Shown here piece after piece: positions 1-9,280 of a DNA stretch of 64,000 nt; the stretch's first letter is position 1, and each line of letters opens with the position of its first letter. The stretch is from an uncultured Clostridium sp. Lineage in GTDB: Bacteria > Bacillota > Clostridia > Clostridiales > Clostridiaceae. The translations under genes were made by a program, and so were the position numbers. The notes under the pieces are model-generated. The model was given only the letters and a program-made list of their open reading frames with translations. It was not told the origin of the DNA and did no database searches. The stretch spans positions 1 to 64,000 of the forward strand of contig URGW01000004.1 of the NCBI GenBank assembly GCA_900547475.1, given 5' to 3'.

Positions 1-129
1 CTGAGGAAATGAAATGACTTTCGAAGCTTTAGCAGTTTTTACGGAAAGAAAGATATAAATTCTTAACGCAAATTACACAATTCCTGGAGGTTATATAATT
101 AATATTTCGCCTCCACGTGACGAACAATA

Positions 130-927
130 TTATTCACTTTCTTTGTAGCGTATAATGTCTTTTTTGATGCTGCTTAAAAGATTATTTAACTCCCAAACTT
201 CTCCTTCATCTACAAGTTTATTTAACATAATCTGATACCTACTTGCTTCTGCTGTTTTGCCTAGAGACATTAAAGTCATTATATTATTCATTATATTAGT
301 TATTATATCTGACTTAACCTCAAATAACCTTTGAGCATCCTTTATTTCATCTTTTATTTCTAGCATTTGTTCATCCAAATTAAAAGCTGAATCCGCTGCC
401 TCTTTTAATTTATCTTGTATTTCCTTAGGAATATGCTGTTTATACTTATAATTTAAAGAATGCTCTATTGTAGCCCAAAAATTCATTGCTAAAGTTCTTA
501 TTTGAAACTCTGCTAATATATCCCTTGGCCCTTCTGCCATATAAACAGTATACTTAATAATCATATGGTAACTTCTATATCCACTTTGTTTAACATTTCT
601 TACATAGTCTTTTTCATAAAGTATTTGCATATCTCTTCTTGCCCTAATAAGTTCAATAACAGTATCTATGTCATCAACAAACTGGCACATTATTCTTATA
701 CCAGCTATATCCTCCATTTCTTGACCTACTCTATCAAGAGGAATTCCAAACTTATTTGCCTTTTCTAAAAGACTTGAAACTTCTTTAACTCTTCCTGTAA
801 CAAATTCAATTGGAGAATATTCATTTCTCTTTCTATATTCTTTTCTTATGCTTTTAAGTTTAACCTTAAGCTCCTCTACAGCCTGCTCATAGGGCATAAG
901 GAAACTCTTCCAATTTTGCATTGCCAT
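130..927 (-). CDS. relQ: Small alarmone synthetase, RelQ/YjbM-type (p)ppGpp synthetase
   Basis: Predicted cytosolic GTP/GDP pyrophosphokinase that makes (p)ppGpp in the stringent response. The protein carries only a RelA/SpoT synthetase fold, with no HD hydrolase and no TGS/ACT domains, as in the single-domain RelQ class. Visible family motifs are the substrate-binding stretch around FVTGRVKEV, the AGIRIMCQF strand, the QSGYRSYHMI motif and EFQIRTLAMNFWA. The open frame begins at 936 with GTG, but AAGGG at 936-940 lies 8 nt upstream of the ATG at 927, so I start there (265 aa). It stands alone, upstream of a metallophosphoesterase on the same strand. The C-terminal third is helical, consistent with oligomerisation. 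Family assignment is firm; physiological role is inferred. Confidence 0.9.
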   Translation of the reverse strand: MAMQNWKSFLMPYEQAVEELKVKLKSIRKEYRKRNEYSPIEFVTGRVKEVSSLLEKANKFGIPLDRVGQEMEDIAGIRIMCQFVDDIDTVIELIRARRDMQILYEKDYVRNVKQSGYRSYHMIIKYTVYMAEGPRDILAEFQIRTLAMNFWATIEHSLNYKYKQHIPKEIQDKLKEAADSAFNLDEQMLEIKDEIKDAQRLFEVKSDIITNIMNNIMTLMSLGKTAEASRYQIMLNKLVDEGEVWELNNLLSSIKKDIIRYKESE

Positions 928-1037
928 AAACATCACCCTTAATTTTACTACAAGTAGATTATATCAGAAATAAACCAAAGTGTAACCAATACTTACTATA
1001 GTTTCAACATAAAACAATATTTTTTGTATATCTTAAG

Positions 1038-1724
1038 CTATAAAAGCTTAACTGGATTAAAATTTATAAAATCACAAGAAGTCATTATATATTCAACCCC
1101 TTCAATGTCGCCCTCTATAGCTTTAATATTAGATGGCCCATGTAAATGTCCATATATAACTTTTTCCACTTGGTATTCCTTGAATATTTTCATAAAATCA
1201 GAATCCTTACCTTCTTCACCAAATGGTGGATAATGAATCATAACAATAAACTTATTATATCCTGCATTTTTAGCACTATCTAAAGATAATCTTAATCTTA
1301 TTTGTTCTCTTGCATGTATTTTTGCATCTTTTGTATTAAACTTATCACTACTTGGATCAATCCATCCTCTTGTTCCACAAATAGCATAATCATCATATTC
1401 ATAAAAATTATTTTGAAGGAACTTCGTATTATCATACATTGCATTTAGCTTTGATATACTGCTCCACCAATAATCATGATTTCCCTTACTTATAATCTTC
1501 TTTCCTGGAAGACTATCAATCCAATCTAAATCTTTTTTACTTTCATCATGTTTCATAGACCAAGAAATATCACCTGCAATTAAAACAGTATCATCTTCTG
1601 TTATTTTTTCTATCCAATTATTCTTTATCTTTTCATCATGATTAATCCAATGTGAACCAAATATATCCATAGGCTTATCTGTACTTAATGCAAGATGTAA
1701 ATCGGAAATAGCATATAAAGCCAT
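1038..1724 (-). CDS. Calcineurin-like metallophosphoesterase
   Basis: Two-metal phosphoesterase. The full metal-ligand series is visible: DLHL near the N-terminus, GDISW, GNHDYWW, MIHYPPF and GHLHG. At about 228 aa it is a compact single-domain enzyme without signal peptide or membrane segment, so cytosolic. The ATG at 1724 is chosen because AAGGGGG at 1731-1737 is 6 nt away; the ATG at 1730 abuts that site. Members of this family cleave varied phosphomono- or diesters and the substrate cannot be read from sequence. No obvious operon partner. Confidence 0.85.
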   Translation of the reverse strand: MALYAISDLHLALSTDKPMDIFGSHWINHDEKIKNNWIEKITEDDTVLIAGDISWSMKHDESKKDLDWIDSLPGKKIISKGNHDYWWSSISKLNAMYDNTKFLQNNFYEYDDYAICGTRGWIDPSSDKFNTKDAKIHAREQIRLRLSLDSAKNAGYNKFIVMIHYPPFGEEGKDSDFMKIFKEYQVEKVIYGHLHGPSNIKAIEGDIEGVEYIMTSCDFINFNPVKLL

Positions 1725-1897
1725 AGTCATCCCCCTTATCTTATGTCTAAATTAATTAATTTATCTATTTATTATAACCACTTAATCTTAAAATAAAAAT
1801 CTTGTCAGGTCAATTTAATATTTACAACGACCTACGGGATCAATACAACATATGGATTTCTCAACAGTTCATCATAAAATTAAACTTTATCTTGAGT

Positions 1898-2100
1898 TTA
1901 TATAAACAATGGCATAGGAAACCATGAATTTATAACCCTATTAACCTTTTCATCTTCTAATATAAAACTACTAAATGGACTAAAAAGTAATTGCATAGCT
2001 TTTAAATGATTTAACTCTATATCACACTTTCCATTAAAAGTATTAACATAAATCCCATCACTATTAATTCTAATATTAATTAATATTTTACATAAAGAAT
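1898..2100 (-). pseudogene. Remnant of a coding region, possibly the C-terminus of a GNAT/sterol-carrier acetyltransferase
   Basis: A start-less minus-strand frame of about 67 codons ends at a TAA at 1898-1900. It reads like real protein (LNHLKAMQLLFSPFSS, then INSWFPMPLFI) rather than random AT-rich translation. The pattern of a hydrophobic LTQLLFG-like strand followed by WFPxPLF resembles C-termini of Eis-type GNAT acetyltransferases with a sterol-carrier domain, but that match is from memory. A TGA at 2117-2119 closes the frame upstream and the terminator of the neighbouring glycosidase gene overlaps its start, so it cannot be a complete gene. Confidence 0.4.
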
Positions 2101-2146
2101 TAGCCTCAAGGAAAATTCAATATTTTAATTATTTCCTGAGGCTAAT
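2099..2146 (-). terminator. Rho-independent terminator of the GH89 gene
   Basis: Near-perfect inverted repeat: ATTAGCCTCAAGGAAAAT at 2099-2116 pairs with ATTTCCTGAGGCTAAT at 2131-2146, 20 nt after the stop codon of the glycosidase gene. The T-run on the minus strand is weak. Confidence 0.7.
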
Positions 2147-2165
2147 ATACTTCTTATAAAATTAT

Positions 2166-5100
2166 TTATTTCTTCTTATTTTTTCTTCCTAATAATGTTC
2201 CACCTGCAGCTAATATTCCTCCAAATACAACTGCTAAAACCGATGGTGTTCCACCTGTTTTTGGTAAACTTGAATTATTTCCTGGCTTTTGTGGTTTTTC
2301 AGATGGCTTATTACCATTTCCATTACCACTATTTCCGTTATTTCCGCCATTTCCGCTACCATTATTCTCATCAGTAGCATTAGCAAGTAATCCATCAAAT
2401 GCTGTTCTTAATGCTTTTTCAGCGTTATCAACTTCTTCACTAGTAGCTTCTTCATTATTTAATATATTTTTAGCATTAACTAATTCAGCTTCTAATACAG
2501 CCCAAGTTTCACTTGTATATTTACTTGAATCTAAGCTTTCCATCTTATTTATTAAGTCATTTAATATATCTTTATTTGGCTTTAATCTTAACTCTAAGAA
2601 TGATCTAACTAAGTTAGTATAAGTTTCATTAACTTCTGCTTCTAAAGCATTTTCATCTGCAATTACTCCATTAGCAATAGCTAATACTCCTTGTAACTTA
2701 TCCCAAGTAGATTTTATATAGTTATTTCCATCTAAAGCATCAATTCTTTCTACTAAAGCTATTAAATATTGCTTATCACCTTTTTCGAAAGCTAACATTT
2801 GCATTACCTTACTTAATCTAGCAAATGATGCATTTATTTGATCTTGAGTTGCATTTGAATTTAATAACAGTCCTTGTGCTTCAGCTAATGCAGCTTTAAA
2901 TTCAGTTACTACTACTGGTACAACCTTTGAAAGTTCAGCTTCAGTTACTTTATTAGCTTCTTCAATAGCAATTATTAAATAAGTTTTAAATATATCATTT
3001 TCAAGCTCTGCTAACTTTTCATTAGCTTCTGCTATTAAATCTACCAATTTATTAGTAGCTGTATCTACAGATTCCTTAGTAGAATTTGCATCATTTGAAA
3101 TTGCTTCTGCTTCTAAAACTGCAGCTTCCATCTTAGCTACTAACTTTTCAGTTCCAGAATATTTATTTAACTTATTAATAGCTTCACCAGCATTTTCAAT
3201 AAGCTTATTTAAATCTGATTTATCAATAACTAACGCTTCATCAAATTTAGCTTTTGCAGTCCTTAACGCTTCAACAGCTTCATCAACTTCTACTTGAGAT
3301 GCATTTTTATTAGTTAATACTGATTTAGCAACTTCTACTGCTGTAGTAAATTCTGCAATAGCATTTGGAGTATTAATTCCTTCTGCATTACTTAATGCCT
3401 CTTCAGCATCAACTATTGCAGCTTCTAATTCAGTAACATTTACTATAATAACACTTGATTTAAATGTTTCTACTTCACTATTTAATTCCTCAACTATAGT
3501 TGCAATTTCACTAATATCACTAACATTAGCAAAATCAGCTTCTGCTTTAGCTATAGCTGCATTCAATTTATCTACAGCTTCTTGAGTATATTGACCATTT
3601 CCTGATCCAACTACAGCATTTTCAACAGTTTCTTTTGCTATTGCTAATGCAGCTTCATATTTAGCTTGCTCATCAGCAACTTCTAAATAATTATCAAATG
3701 CTACCTTTAACGAATCATAAGCTCCATCAATTTGGCTTTGTCCAACCTTAACAGTTTCATATATAGTTATAGCACTTGACTTTTGAACTTTTAATTCTTT
3801 TATAGCAGTTTCAACAATATTTCTTTCTTCCTCTGTTAATTCTGCTAATCTTTCAGTATTTAAGCTATTTAAGACAGCATCAACCTCATCAATTAATACA
3901 GCTAACTTAATTCTATTAATTTTAACAGCTTGCTTTCTGAAGTTTGAAACTGAAGTCTTTAACTCTTGAACTACCTCTTGAACTCTTACTGAATCTGGAT
4001 CTTTATCTAGTTCAGCTTTTGCCTTTTCAATAGCTGCTCCTAATGTATCCTTAGCTTCTTGTGGATAATTACCTGCCATATCTCCAACTACAGCTGAATT
4101 GTAAATACCTTGTACAACACTTATATAGTTAACTAATGGTTGAGTTGAATCACCCTTATAAATCTTAACTTCATTTAAATTAACCTCATTGTTTAATAAT
4201 GTTAATTTAATATATTTAGCAATTATTCCACCATCAATTTCCTCAACATAGTTATTATAATTTTTATCATTTTTACTTCTATCAGCAATACTAATCCAAG
4301 CTTCACCATCTTTTGAGTATTCAACTTTATATCTTAACGCTTCATTTGAACTCTTTAATATTTCAACTGCTGCAATATCCTTAGTTGAACCTAAATCGAA
4401 TGTTACAACCTTATCTTCAGCTGCACTTGCTTCCCACCCTGTTTCTAAATTATTATCTTTAACATTATTTATAGATTCATTATTTACATTTGCACTTACA
4501 GTAGTTGATTCATTAATTGCAATATTATCAGGTATACTATATACATTTAATTCTGCTGCTGTAGCAAATCCTTCAACACCTTCTAAAGCAACTAGTCTAA
4601 CATGAGTAGCTTGTACATTATCAAATTGTACTATTTTTTCATTTGAATTATTTTCCCAAGTTCCTGAAGCTACTTTATCAAAGTTTTGTCCATCAGTACT
4701 TACTTGTATTTCATATTTAGTAATATTACCATTACTGCTTCCACTTCTAGGTAAATAACTATATTTATTTATTGTATATTCCTTACCTAAGTTAATTGTA
4801 ATATCATGTGGTAATTGAGTAAATCCAGAACCATATTCAGTATGCCATATAGTATCCTTATTGCCATCAATAGCAAATTCCGCTAAACCTTCATTTCCTA
4901 CGTTTGGATGTTGTGAACTTGCTTCAATACTCATATTTCCTTGTGGTATTTTTACTGAAGCAGTAACACCTTGATTTGGAGTAGACTTAGAGTTAACCTT
5001 AATTTCAGCAATTGCTGGCCACGCTAATTGAGCATTACCTACAGCTGCTTTTCCTGTAAAGGTTACTATAACATTCTTAACATCATCCTTAACATCTATA

Positions 5101-8100
5101 GTATATGATTTATCCAAAACTTCATTATTATTGCTCTTATCTAGTACTAAAGATGTATTTCCTTCAGAATCTACTGTTTCTACTTTAAATTTGAATGGTA
5201 ATCCTGGCTTTTCAAATACTACTTCAATATTTTCAGCAAAATACTCCTTCCCTAAGTTAACATTTGCTGAAGATGGATATACTTCATTTGCTACTATCCA
5301 AATATTTGATGTATTTCCATCTGTAACATTAGATAATGGATTTCCTTCTTGTTCTGAAGTTCCAGTTACAGTTTTGCCCTCAGCTACATTTACTAATTTA
5401 ACTTGTTCTTCATTTTTTCTTAATGCCTTAATTTCAGCAACACTTGCCCAAGCCCCAGTAAATGATCCTTGTCCATTATTTCCCGTTATAGTTACCCTAA
5501 TATCTTTAATTTCCCTATTAACATCTATAGTATAACTCTTCTTTAATATCTCTTTATTATTAGTCATATCTAATATAACTTCACCATCAGCTTCAACTTT
5601 AAATTGGAATGGAAGTCCTGATTTTTCAAAATTTAATTCTAGTTTTTCGACATATTCATCCTTTAATAAATCAACTTCAACATATGATCCCATTCCCCCA
5701 TTATTTTCATAACCATTAGCTACCCATAAAGAGCTTAAATCACCATCTGTTACATTAGCTGCACCTTTACTGTTTGATTCAGTACTACTTGCAATTGCTG
5801 GCTTTCCTAAAGCAATATTATCATATTCTACCTTTTCACCTTCTTCTTGACCTTGATAAACCATTATTTCAGTCATTTCAGGTACTAAAAGATTCTTAGT
5901 ACTATTTAATTTTAATCTTACTTGATCAGCCATTCCCTTATAGTCAATTGAAATAGTTCCTGTTATAGTTCCTTCATCTTGTCTTGCAACTTCTTTCCAC
6001 TCACCATTTTCTCTAACTTCAACTACATAGTTTATTGCGAATCCACCTGCTGCTTGGTTTGGTGCAAAAGCAATTCCATCAACACTATATTCTTTTTCTA
6101 AATCTAAAGTTAATTCTACTGGCCATGTAACTCCATTAGCCATCCAAGCTGTTCCTGTAGTACCATCAGTTAAATTAGTAGTTGGATAATCTGGATTAGT
6201 TTCTACATTAGATGTAACTGTCTTTCCTAAAGCAATATTTACTTTTTCAACTGCACTTGAAGATCCCCCTAAGAATTTCTCCATATTAGTAACAGAAAAT
6301 TCATCCATAGCTATATTAGCTAACATAGCTAAGTCTTCGCCTGAACCTTCTGTAGTATATTGGTTTTCTTCAGTTGTCTTTTCATTTGCCCATTCGTATT
6401 CAACTCTGTACCAATTAATACCTGGTGCTGGTTTACCAGTTTTTAATTCATTGCTTATACCATCAACCCACATCTCCCATCTCTTAAGATATAGATCTCC
6501 AGTTAATCCAGCCCATTGTCTATTTGAATAATCTTTTAAGCCCCCGTTTTTATAATCTCCCCAAGTAGTAATAAGTGCTCTTGCATTAAATTCAAATAAA
6601 TCCTTTGTCCAATCATCTGCCCCTTCAAGCATTGTTCTTGATTGCTCTATCCAAGTTCCAACTAAGAACTCTGGACTTGTTGATAATACTCTTTCTTGTA
6701 ATCTTATTAAGTCTAAGAAATGTGTTGAAATCTTATCAAACTTTTCTGAATCACCAGAATTATATGCTGCAACCATTTCCTTATGATATTCTTGTGCTGA
6801 ATTTGCTAATACTTGCTTAGTTATATCTAAGAAGTCATAAACAAATGCATCACTGCCCTTCAAGTCATCATAACAACTAATAAATAATTCCATTGCTTTT
6901 TCAAGCTCTTTCTTATTATATGGAATTTTACTATGTCCCCAAGTTGATGCACTATTAATTGACATTGCTGGTCTAGCATTTATAACTGATTCTGCTGCCC
7001 CTTGATAATAATAGTCGCTTTTCTTGTATGCTGTTTCTAAAAGAATTTCCCAAGCTGCAATAGCATCTTCATTTACAGCACCATATCTTCTTTCAATATA
7101 ATTATTAACCCATTCTCTATAATTAATTGGGTCTCTTGTCCATACCATATCTCCAATTAATTCATAAACTATTGGACTGTTGTTTATAGCTTCTGGTGTA
7201 ATACCAATTCCCTTCATATGCTCTGTATTTGCTAAAGCATCTGGAATTGAAGTAGCTACAGTTTCAACTTGTCCATCTAATCCCATTCTTCCACCAAAGT
7301 TATGAAGCATGTTCCAAACCCATGGAATATCTTGATTATCAAATCTCTTATAATCTGGATTTAAATCTGAGTTTAAGTCTAAGATTAAAGCTTGCTCTTT
7401 ATTAGTTAATCCTGATAACTTAGTATTGTCTGGATTACCTTGCCAGTGTTGAATAACCCAAATTGCATCATTATCATGTTCAATCATCTTATCTTGTATT
7501 GTTCCATATATTCTTGCACTATCCATCCCACCTGTATTTCCACCTTCATGGAATGGGTCAACTGCATAGTAATCTGTAATATCTCCATAAACCTCTTTTT
7601 GTTTTTCATAAAATACATCTGCAACTTCTTGGAAGTAATCTTTTTCTCCCTCATTTACATAAGTTTTTAACATATTAGGTCTATCAAATCCACACCAATC
7701 ACCTTGTGGTAATATTTGCGCATCTGGATTCTTGCTTTGGAAATCTAGTGGAACCATTCCTGAATACCCTTGTAATACAGGTTTAATTCCTAATGTTTGC
7801 ATTCTATCATGAAGCTGTCTTCCTAGTTCGGCTCTTTCTTCAAACCAATTATCTGGTAGTGGTCCACCAAAGCTTGTCATGTTTTGCATATAGAACCAAG
7901 CAAAATAAGCTGGTCCTGAAATAAATTCTTTTACTTCTTCATCTGAATATCCAAACTCATTTAAAGTTCTTCTTAAGACTTCTTCTTGACCAATTATATC
8001 TAACATTAAGTTAAATCCATTCATAGCTGACCAATCTAAGAAAGCTTCATATTCATCCCAATCCCAGAATGACATTGTATATGAATAAGTGCAGAAGTTT

Positions 8101-9020
8101 AGTGAATATCTTTCTTCATATGGAGTATCAATAACAATCTTTTCTCCAACTGAAGGCATTGTTTCTGGCATATTTAAATTAGATCCCATTATAGGGTTAT
8201 ACATTACTTTTGCATAATTCTTTAAGTAATAATTAAACCCTGATGCTAATGAAACTCCATTATTACCTCTAATAACTATTTTCCCATCCGCTCCATCTTC
8301 AACTTCAAATACATCATTTCCTGTTGAAGTTGCACTTCTCATTTCAAATATGAAATTATCTTTATACTCATCACCAATTACTCTTCCAACCATATTAGTC
8401 ATTTCATTTACAGTTTTTGAATCAGCATATGATTTATCTGTAGTAAATTTATTATACTCAGTTTCCCATTTTGAACCTGCAAAATCAGTAGTTTCTATTG
8501 CTGTTTTCTTTGCAACTTCATCAGATACCTTCTTACCATATAACTCAATTTCAGCTATATTTGAATTATCATTGTTTGAGGAGAAAGTAACATCTATTCT
8601 TATTTTATTAACCTTTACATTTCCTGTATTATGTATATCACCATCTATTGTTGCTAGATCATCATTTTCTTTTGCTCCAATTTTTATGAAATTTTCACCA
8701 TCTGATGATGCATATATATTATAATGATAGTATCCTCCAATTTTGTTAAAAACCTTAATTGAAGATAAATTATATGTGGCACCCAAGTCTATCTCTACCC
8801 ATCTATAATGATTTGATGACTCCCAATAAGTTTCCTTATCTCCATCCATAGCTAAATTTACACTATGATTATTAGTGTTGCTTTTCGCTGTAATTGTAAC
8901 ACCCTTATTTATCGAATCATTCGTCCCAGCTTTTACTTCTACTGGTATTGATACTGTCAGTCCTGCAACACAAGTTACAGCTAATGCCCTTGCTATGTTT
9001 ACCTTAATCTTATTTCTCAT
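2166..9020 (-). CDS. Sortase-anchored alpha-N-acetylglucosaminidase (GH89), multi-modular
   Basis: Secreted, wall-anchored exo-glycosidase expected to remove terminal alpha-linked GlcNAc, as on mucin O-glycans. Layout over 2284 aa: signal peptide 1-31; discoidin/CBM32-like module about 35-163; GH89 N-terminal, barrel and helical domains about 170-920; five further discoidin-like modules near 925-1055, 1066-1200, 1207-1343, 1357-1495 and 1498-1622; FIVAR-type helical repeats about 1632-2210; Gly/Asn-rich linker; LPKTG at 2252 with membrane anchor and basic tail. The family acid/base is probably E492 (in DPFHEGG) and the nucleophile E610 (in GITPEAINN). Their spacing of 118 residues equals that between the two catalytic glutamates I recall for C. 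perfringens GH89. SD AGGGGGA precedes the ATG. A terminator/antiterminator element lies in its leader. No sortase gene is in the window. Confidence 0.93.
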   Translation of the reverse strand: MRNKIKVNIARALAVTCVAGLTVSIPVEVKAGTNDSINKGVTITAKSNTNNHSVNLAMDGDKETYWESSNHYRWVEIDLGATYNLSSIKVFNKIGGYYHYNIYASSDGENFIKIGAKENDDLATIDGDIHNTGNVKVNKIRIDVTFSSNNDNSNIAEIELYGKKVSDEVAKKTAIETTDFAGSKWETEYNKFTTDKSYADSKTVNEMTNMVGRVIGDEYKDNFIFEMRSATSTGNDVFEVEDGADGKIVIRGNNGVSLASGFNYYLKNYAKVMYNPIMGSNLNMPETMPSVGEKIVIDTPYEERYSLNFCTYSYTMSFWDWDEYEAFLDWSAMNGFNLMLDIIGQEEVLRRTLNEFGYSDEEVKEFISGPAYFAWFYMQNMTSFGGPLPDNWFEERAELGRQLHDRMQTLGIKPVLQGYSGMVPLDFQSKNPDAQILPQGDWCGFDRPNMLKTYVNEGEKDYFQEVADVFYEKQKEVYGDITDYYAVDPFHEGGNTGGMDSARIYGTIQDKMIEHDNDAIWVIQHWQGNPDNTKLSGLTNKEQALILDLNSDLNPDYKRFDNQDIPWVWNMLHNFGGRMGLDGQVETVATSIPDALANTEHMKGIGITPEAINNSPIVYELIGDMVWTRDPINYREWVNNYIERRYGAVNEDAIAAWEILLETAYKKSDYYYQGAAESVINARPAMSINSASTWGHSKIPYNKKELEKAMELFISCYDDLKGSDAFVYDFLDITKQVLANSAQEYHKEMVAAYNSGDSEKFDKISTHFLDLIRLQERVLSTSPEFLVGTWIEQSRTMLEGADDWTKDLFEFNARALITTWGDYKNGGLKDYSNRQWAGLTGDLYLKRWEMWVDGISNELKTGKPAPGINWYRVEYEWANEKTTEENQYTTEGSGEDLAMLANIAMDEFSVTNMEKFLGGSSSAVEKVNIALGKTVTSNVETNPDYPTTNLTDGTTGTAWMANGVTWPVELTLDLEKEYSVDGIAFAPNQAAGGFAINYVVEVRENGEWKEVARQDEGTITGTISIDYKGMADQVRLKLNSTKNLLVPEMTEIMVYQGQEEGEKVEYDNIALGKPAIASSTESNSKGAANVTDGDLSSLWVANGYENNGGMGSYVEVDLLKDEYVEKLELNFEKSGLPFQFKVEADGEVILDMTNNKEILKKSYTIDVNREIKDIRVTITGNNGQGSFTGAWASVAEIKALRKNEEQVKLVNVAEGKTVTGTSEQEGNPLSNVTDGNTSNIWIVANEVYPSSANVNLGKEYFAENIEVVFEKPGLPFKFKVETVDSEGNTSLVLDKSNNNEVLDKSYTIDVKDDVKNVIVTFTGKAAVGNAQLAWPAIAEIKVNSKSTPNQGVTASVKIPQGNMSIEASSQHPNVGNEGLAEFAIDGNKDTIWHTEYGSGFTQLPHDITINLGKEYTINKYSYLPRSGSSNGNITKYEIQVSTDGQNFDKVASGTWENNSNEKIVQFDNVQATHVRLVALEGVEGFATAAELNVYSIPDNIAINESTTVSANVNNESINNVKDNNLETGWEASAAEDKVVTFDLGSTKDIAAVEILKSSNEALRYKVEYSKDGEAWISIADRSKNDKNYNNYVEEIDGGIIAKYIKLTLLNNEVNLNEVKIYKGDSTQPLVNYISVVQGIYNSAVVGDMAGNYPQEAKDTLGAAIEKAKAELDKDPDSVRVQEVVQELKTSVSNFRKQAVKINRIKLAVLIDEVDAVLNSLNTERLAELTEEERNIVETAIKELKVQKSSAITIYETVKVGQSQIDGAYDSLKVAFDNYLEVADEQAKYEAALAIAKETVENAVVGSGNGQYTQEAVDKLNAAIAKAEADFANVSDISEIATIVEELNSEVETFKSSVIIVNVTELEAAIVDAEEALSNAEGINTPNAIAEFTTAVEVAKSVLTNKNASQVEVDEAVEALRTAKAKFDEALVIDKSDLNKLIENAGEAINKLNKYSGTEKLVAKMEAAVLEAEAISNDANSTKESVDTATNKLVDLIAEANEKLAELENDIFKTYLIIAIEEANKVTEAELSKVVPVVVTEFKAALAEAQGLLLNSNATQDQINASFARLSKVMQMLAFEKGDKQYLIALVERIDALDGNNYIKSTWDKLQGVLAIANGVIADENALEAEVNETYTNLVRSFLELRLKPNKDILNDLINKMESLDSSKYTSETWAVLEAELVNAKNILNNEEATSEEVDNAEKALRTAFDGLLANATDENNGSGNGGNNGNSGNGNGNKPSEKPQKPGNNSSLPKTGGTPSVLAVVFGGILAAGGTLLGRKNKKK

Positions 9021-9078
9021 AAAAATCCCCCTACCAATATAGATAAATAAAAATATCTATAATTTTTCATTTTTTCAT

Positions 9079-9123
9079 AAAAAAAAAAAAGCTGAAAAAG
9101 GCATAAGAAAACCTCTTTCAGCT
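9079..9123 (-). terminator. Leader terminator upstream of the GH89 gene
   Basis: On the minus strand AGCTGAAAGAGG (9112-9123) pairs with CCTTTTTCAGCT (9090-9101), followed by an uninterrupted run of about 12 T (9079-9090). It lies between the antiterminator gene and the GH89 start, about 60 nt before the GH89 ATG, so it would block GH89 transcription unless overridden. Its 5' arm overlaps the candidate RNA antiterminator. Confidence 0.85.
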
Positions 9124-9155
9124 AATGCTCATAATATACTTATGATTACACACGT
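9122..9155 (-). promoter_or_regulatory. Candidate RAT (ribonucleic antiterminator) bound by the GlcT-like protein
   Basis: On the minus strand TCATAA (9140-9145), a 5-nt loop and TTATGA (9129-9134) form an apical stem. It is flanked 5' by ACGTGTGTAA and 3' by GCATTAG. The flanks resemble the GlcT-type RAT as I recall it (ACGTGTTA before the stem, GCATGAG after it). The 3' flank runs into the 5' arm of the leader terminator, the mutually exclusive geometry expected of this class. Base pairing is seen; function is inferred. Confidence 0.6.
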
Positions 9156-9280
9156 GAATTAAATTCCATTATTAATATCTTATATCTATATAATAAATAC
9201 TAGTAATTTTTTTGTCAATGATTATTTTAAAACATTTTCATTTTTAAAATTATTATTTTTATTTGCAATATATATTTACT

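Noticed and set aside
1..129. Possible 3' end of a plus-strand gene and a TGGAGG/CCTCCA hairpin at 85-115
   Set aside because: Only a few codons to a stop and a 6-bp stem with a 19-nt loop; neither can be supported at a window edge.
5131..5535. Long plus-strand open frames opposite the GH89 gene
   Set aside because: Antisense shadows of a strongly coding frame with no ribosome sites or family signatures; the same applies to other antisense frames across the window.
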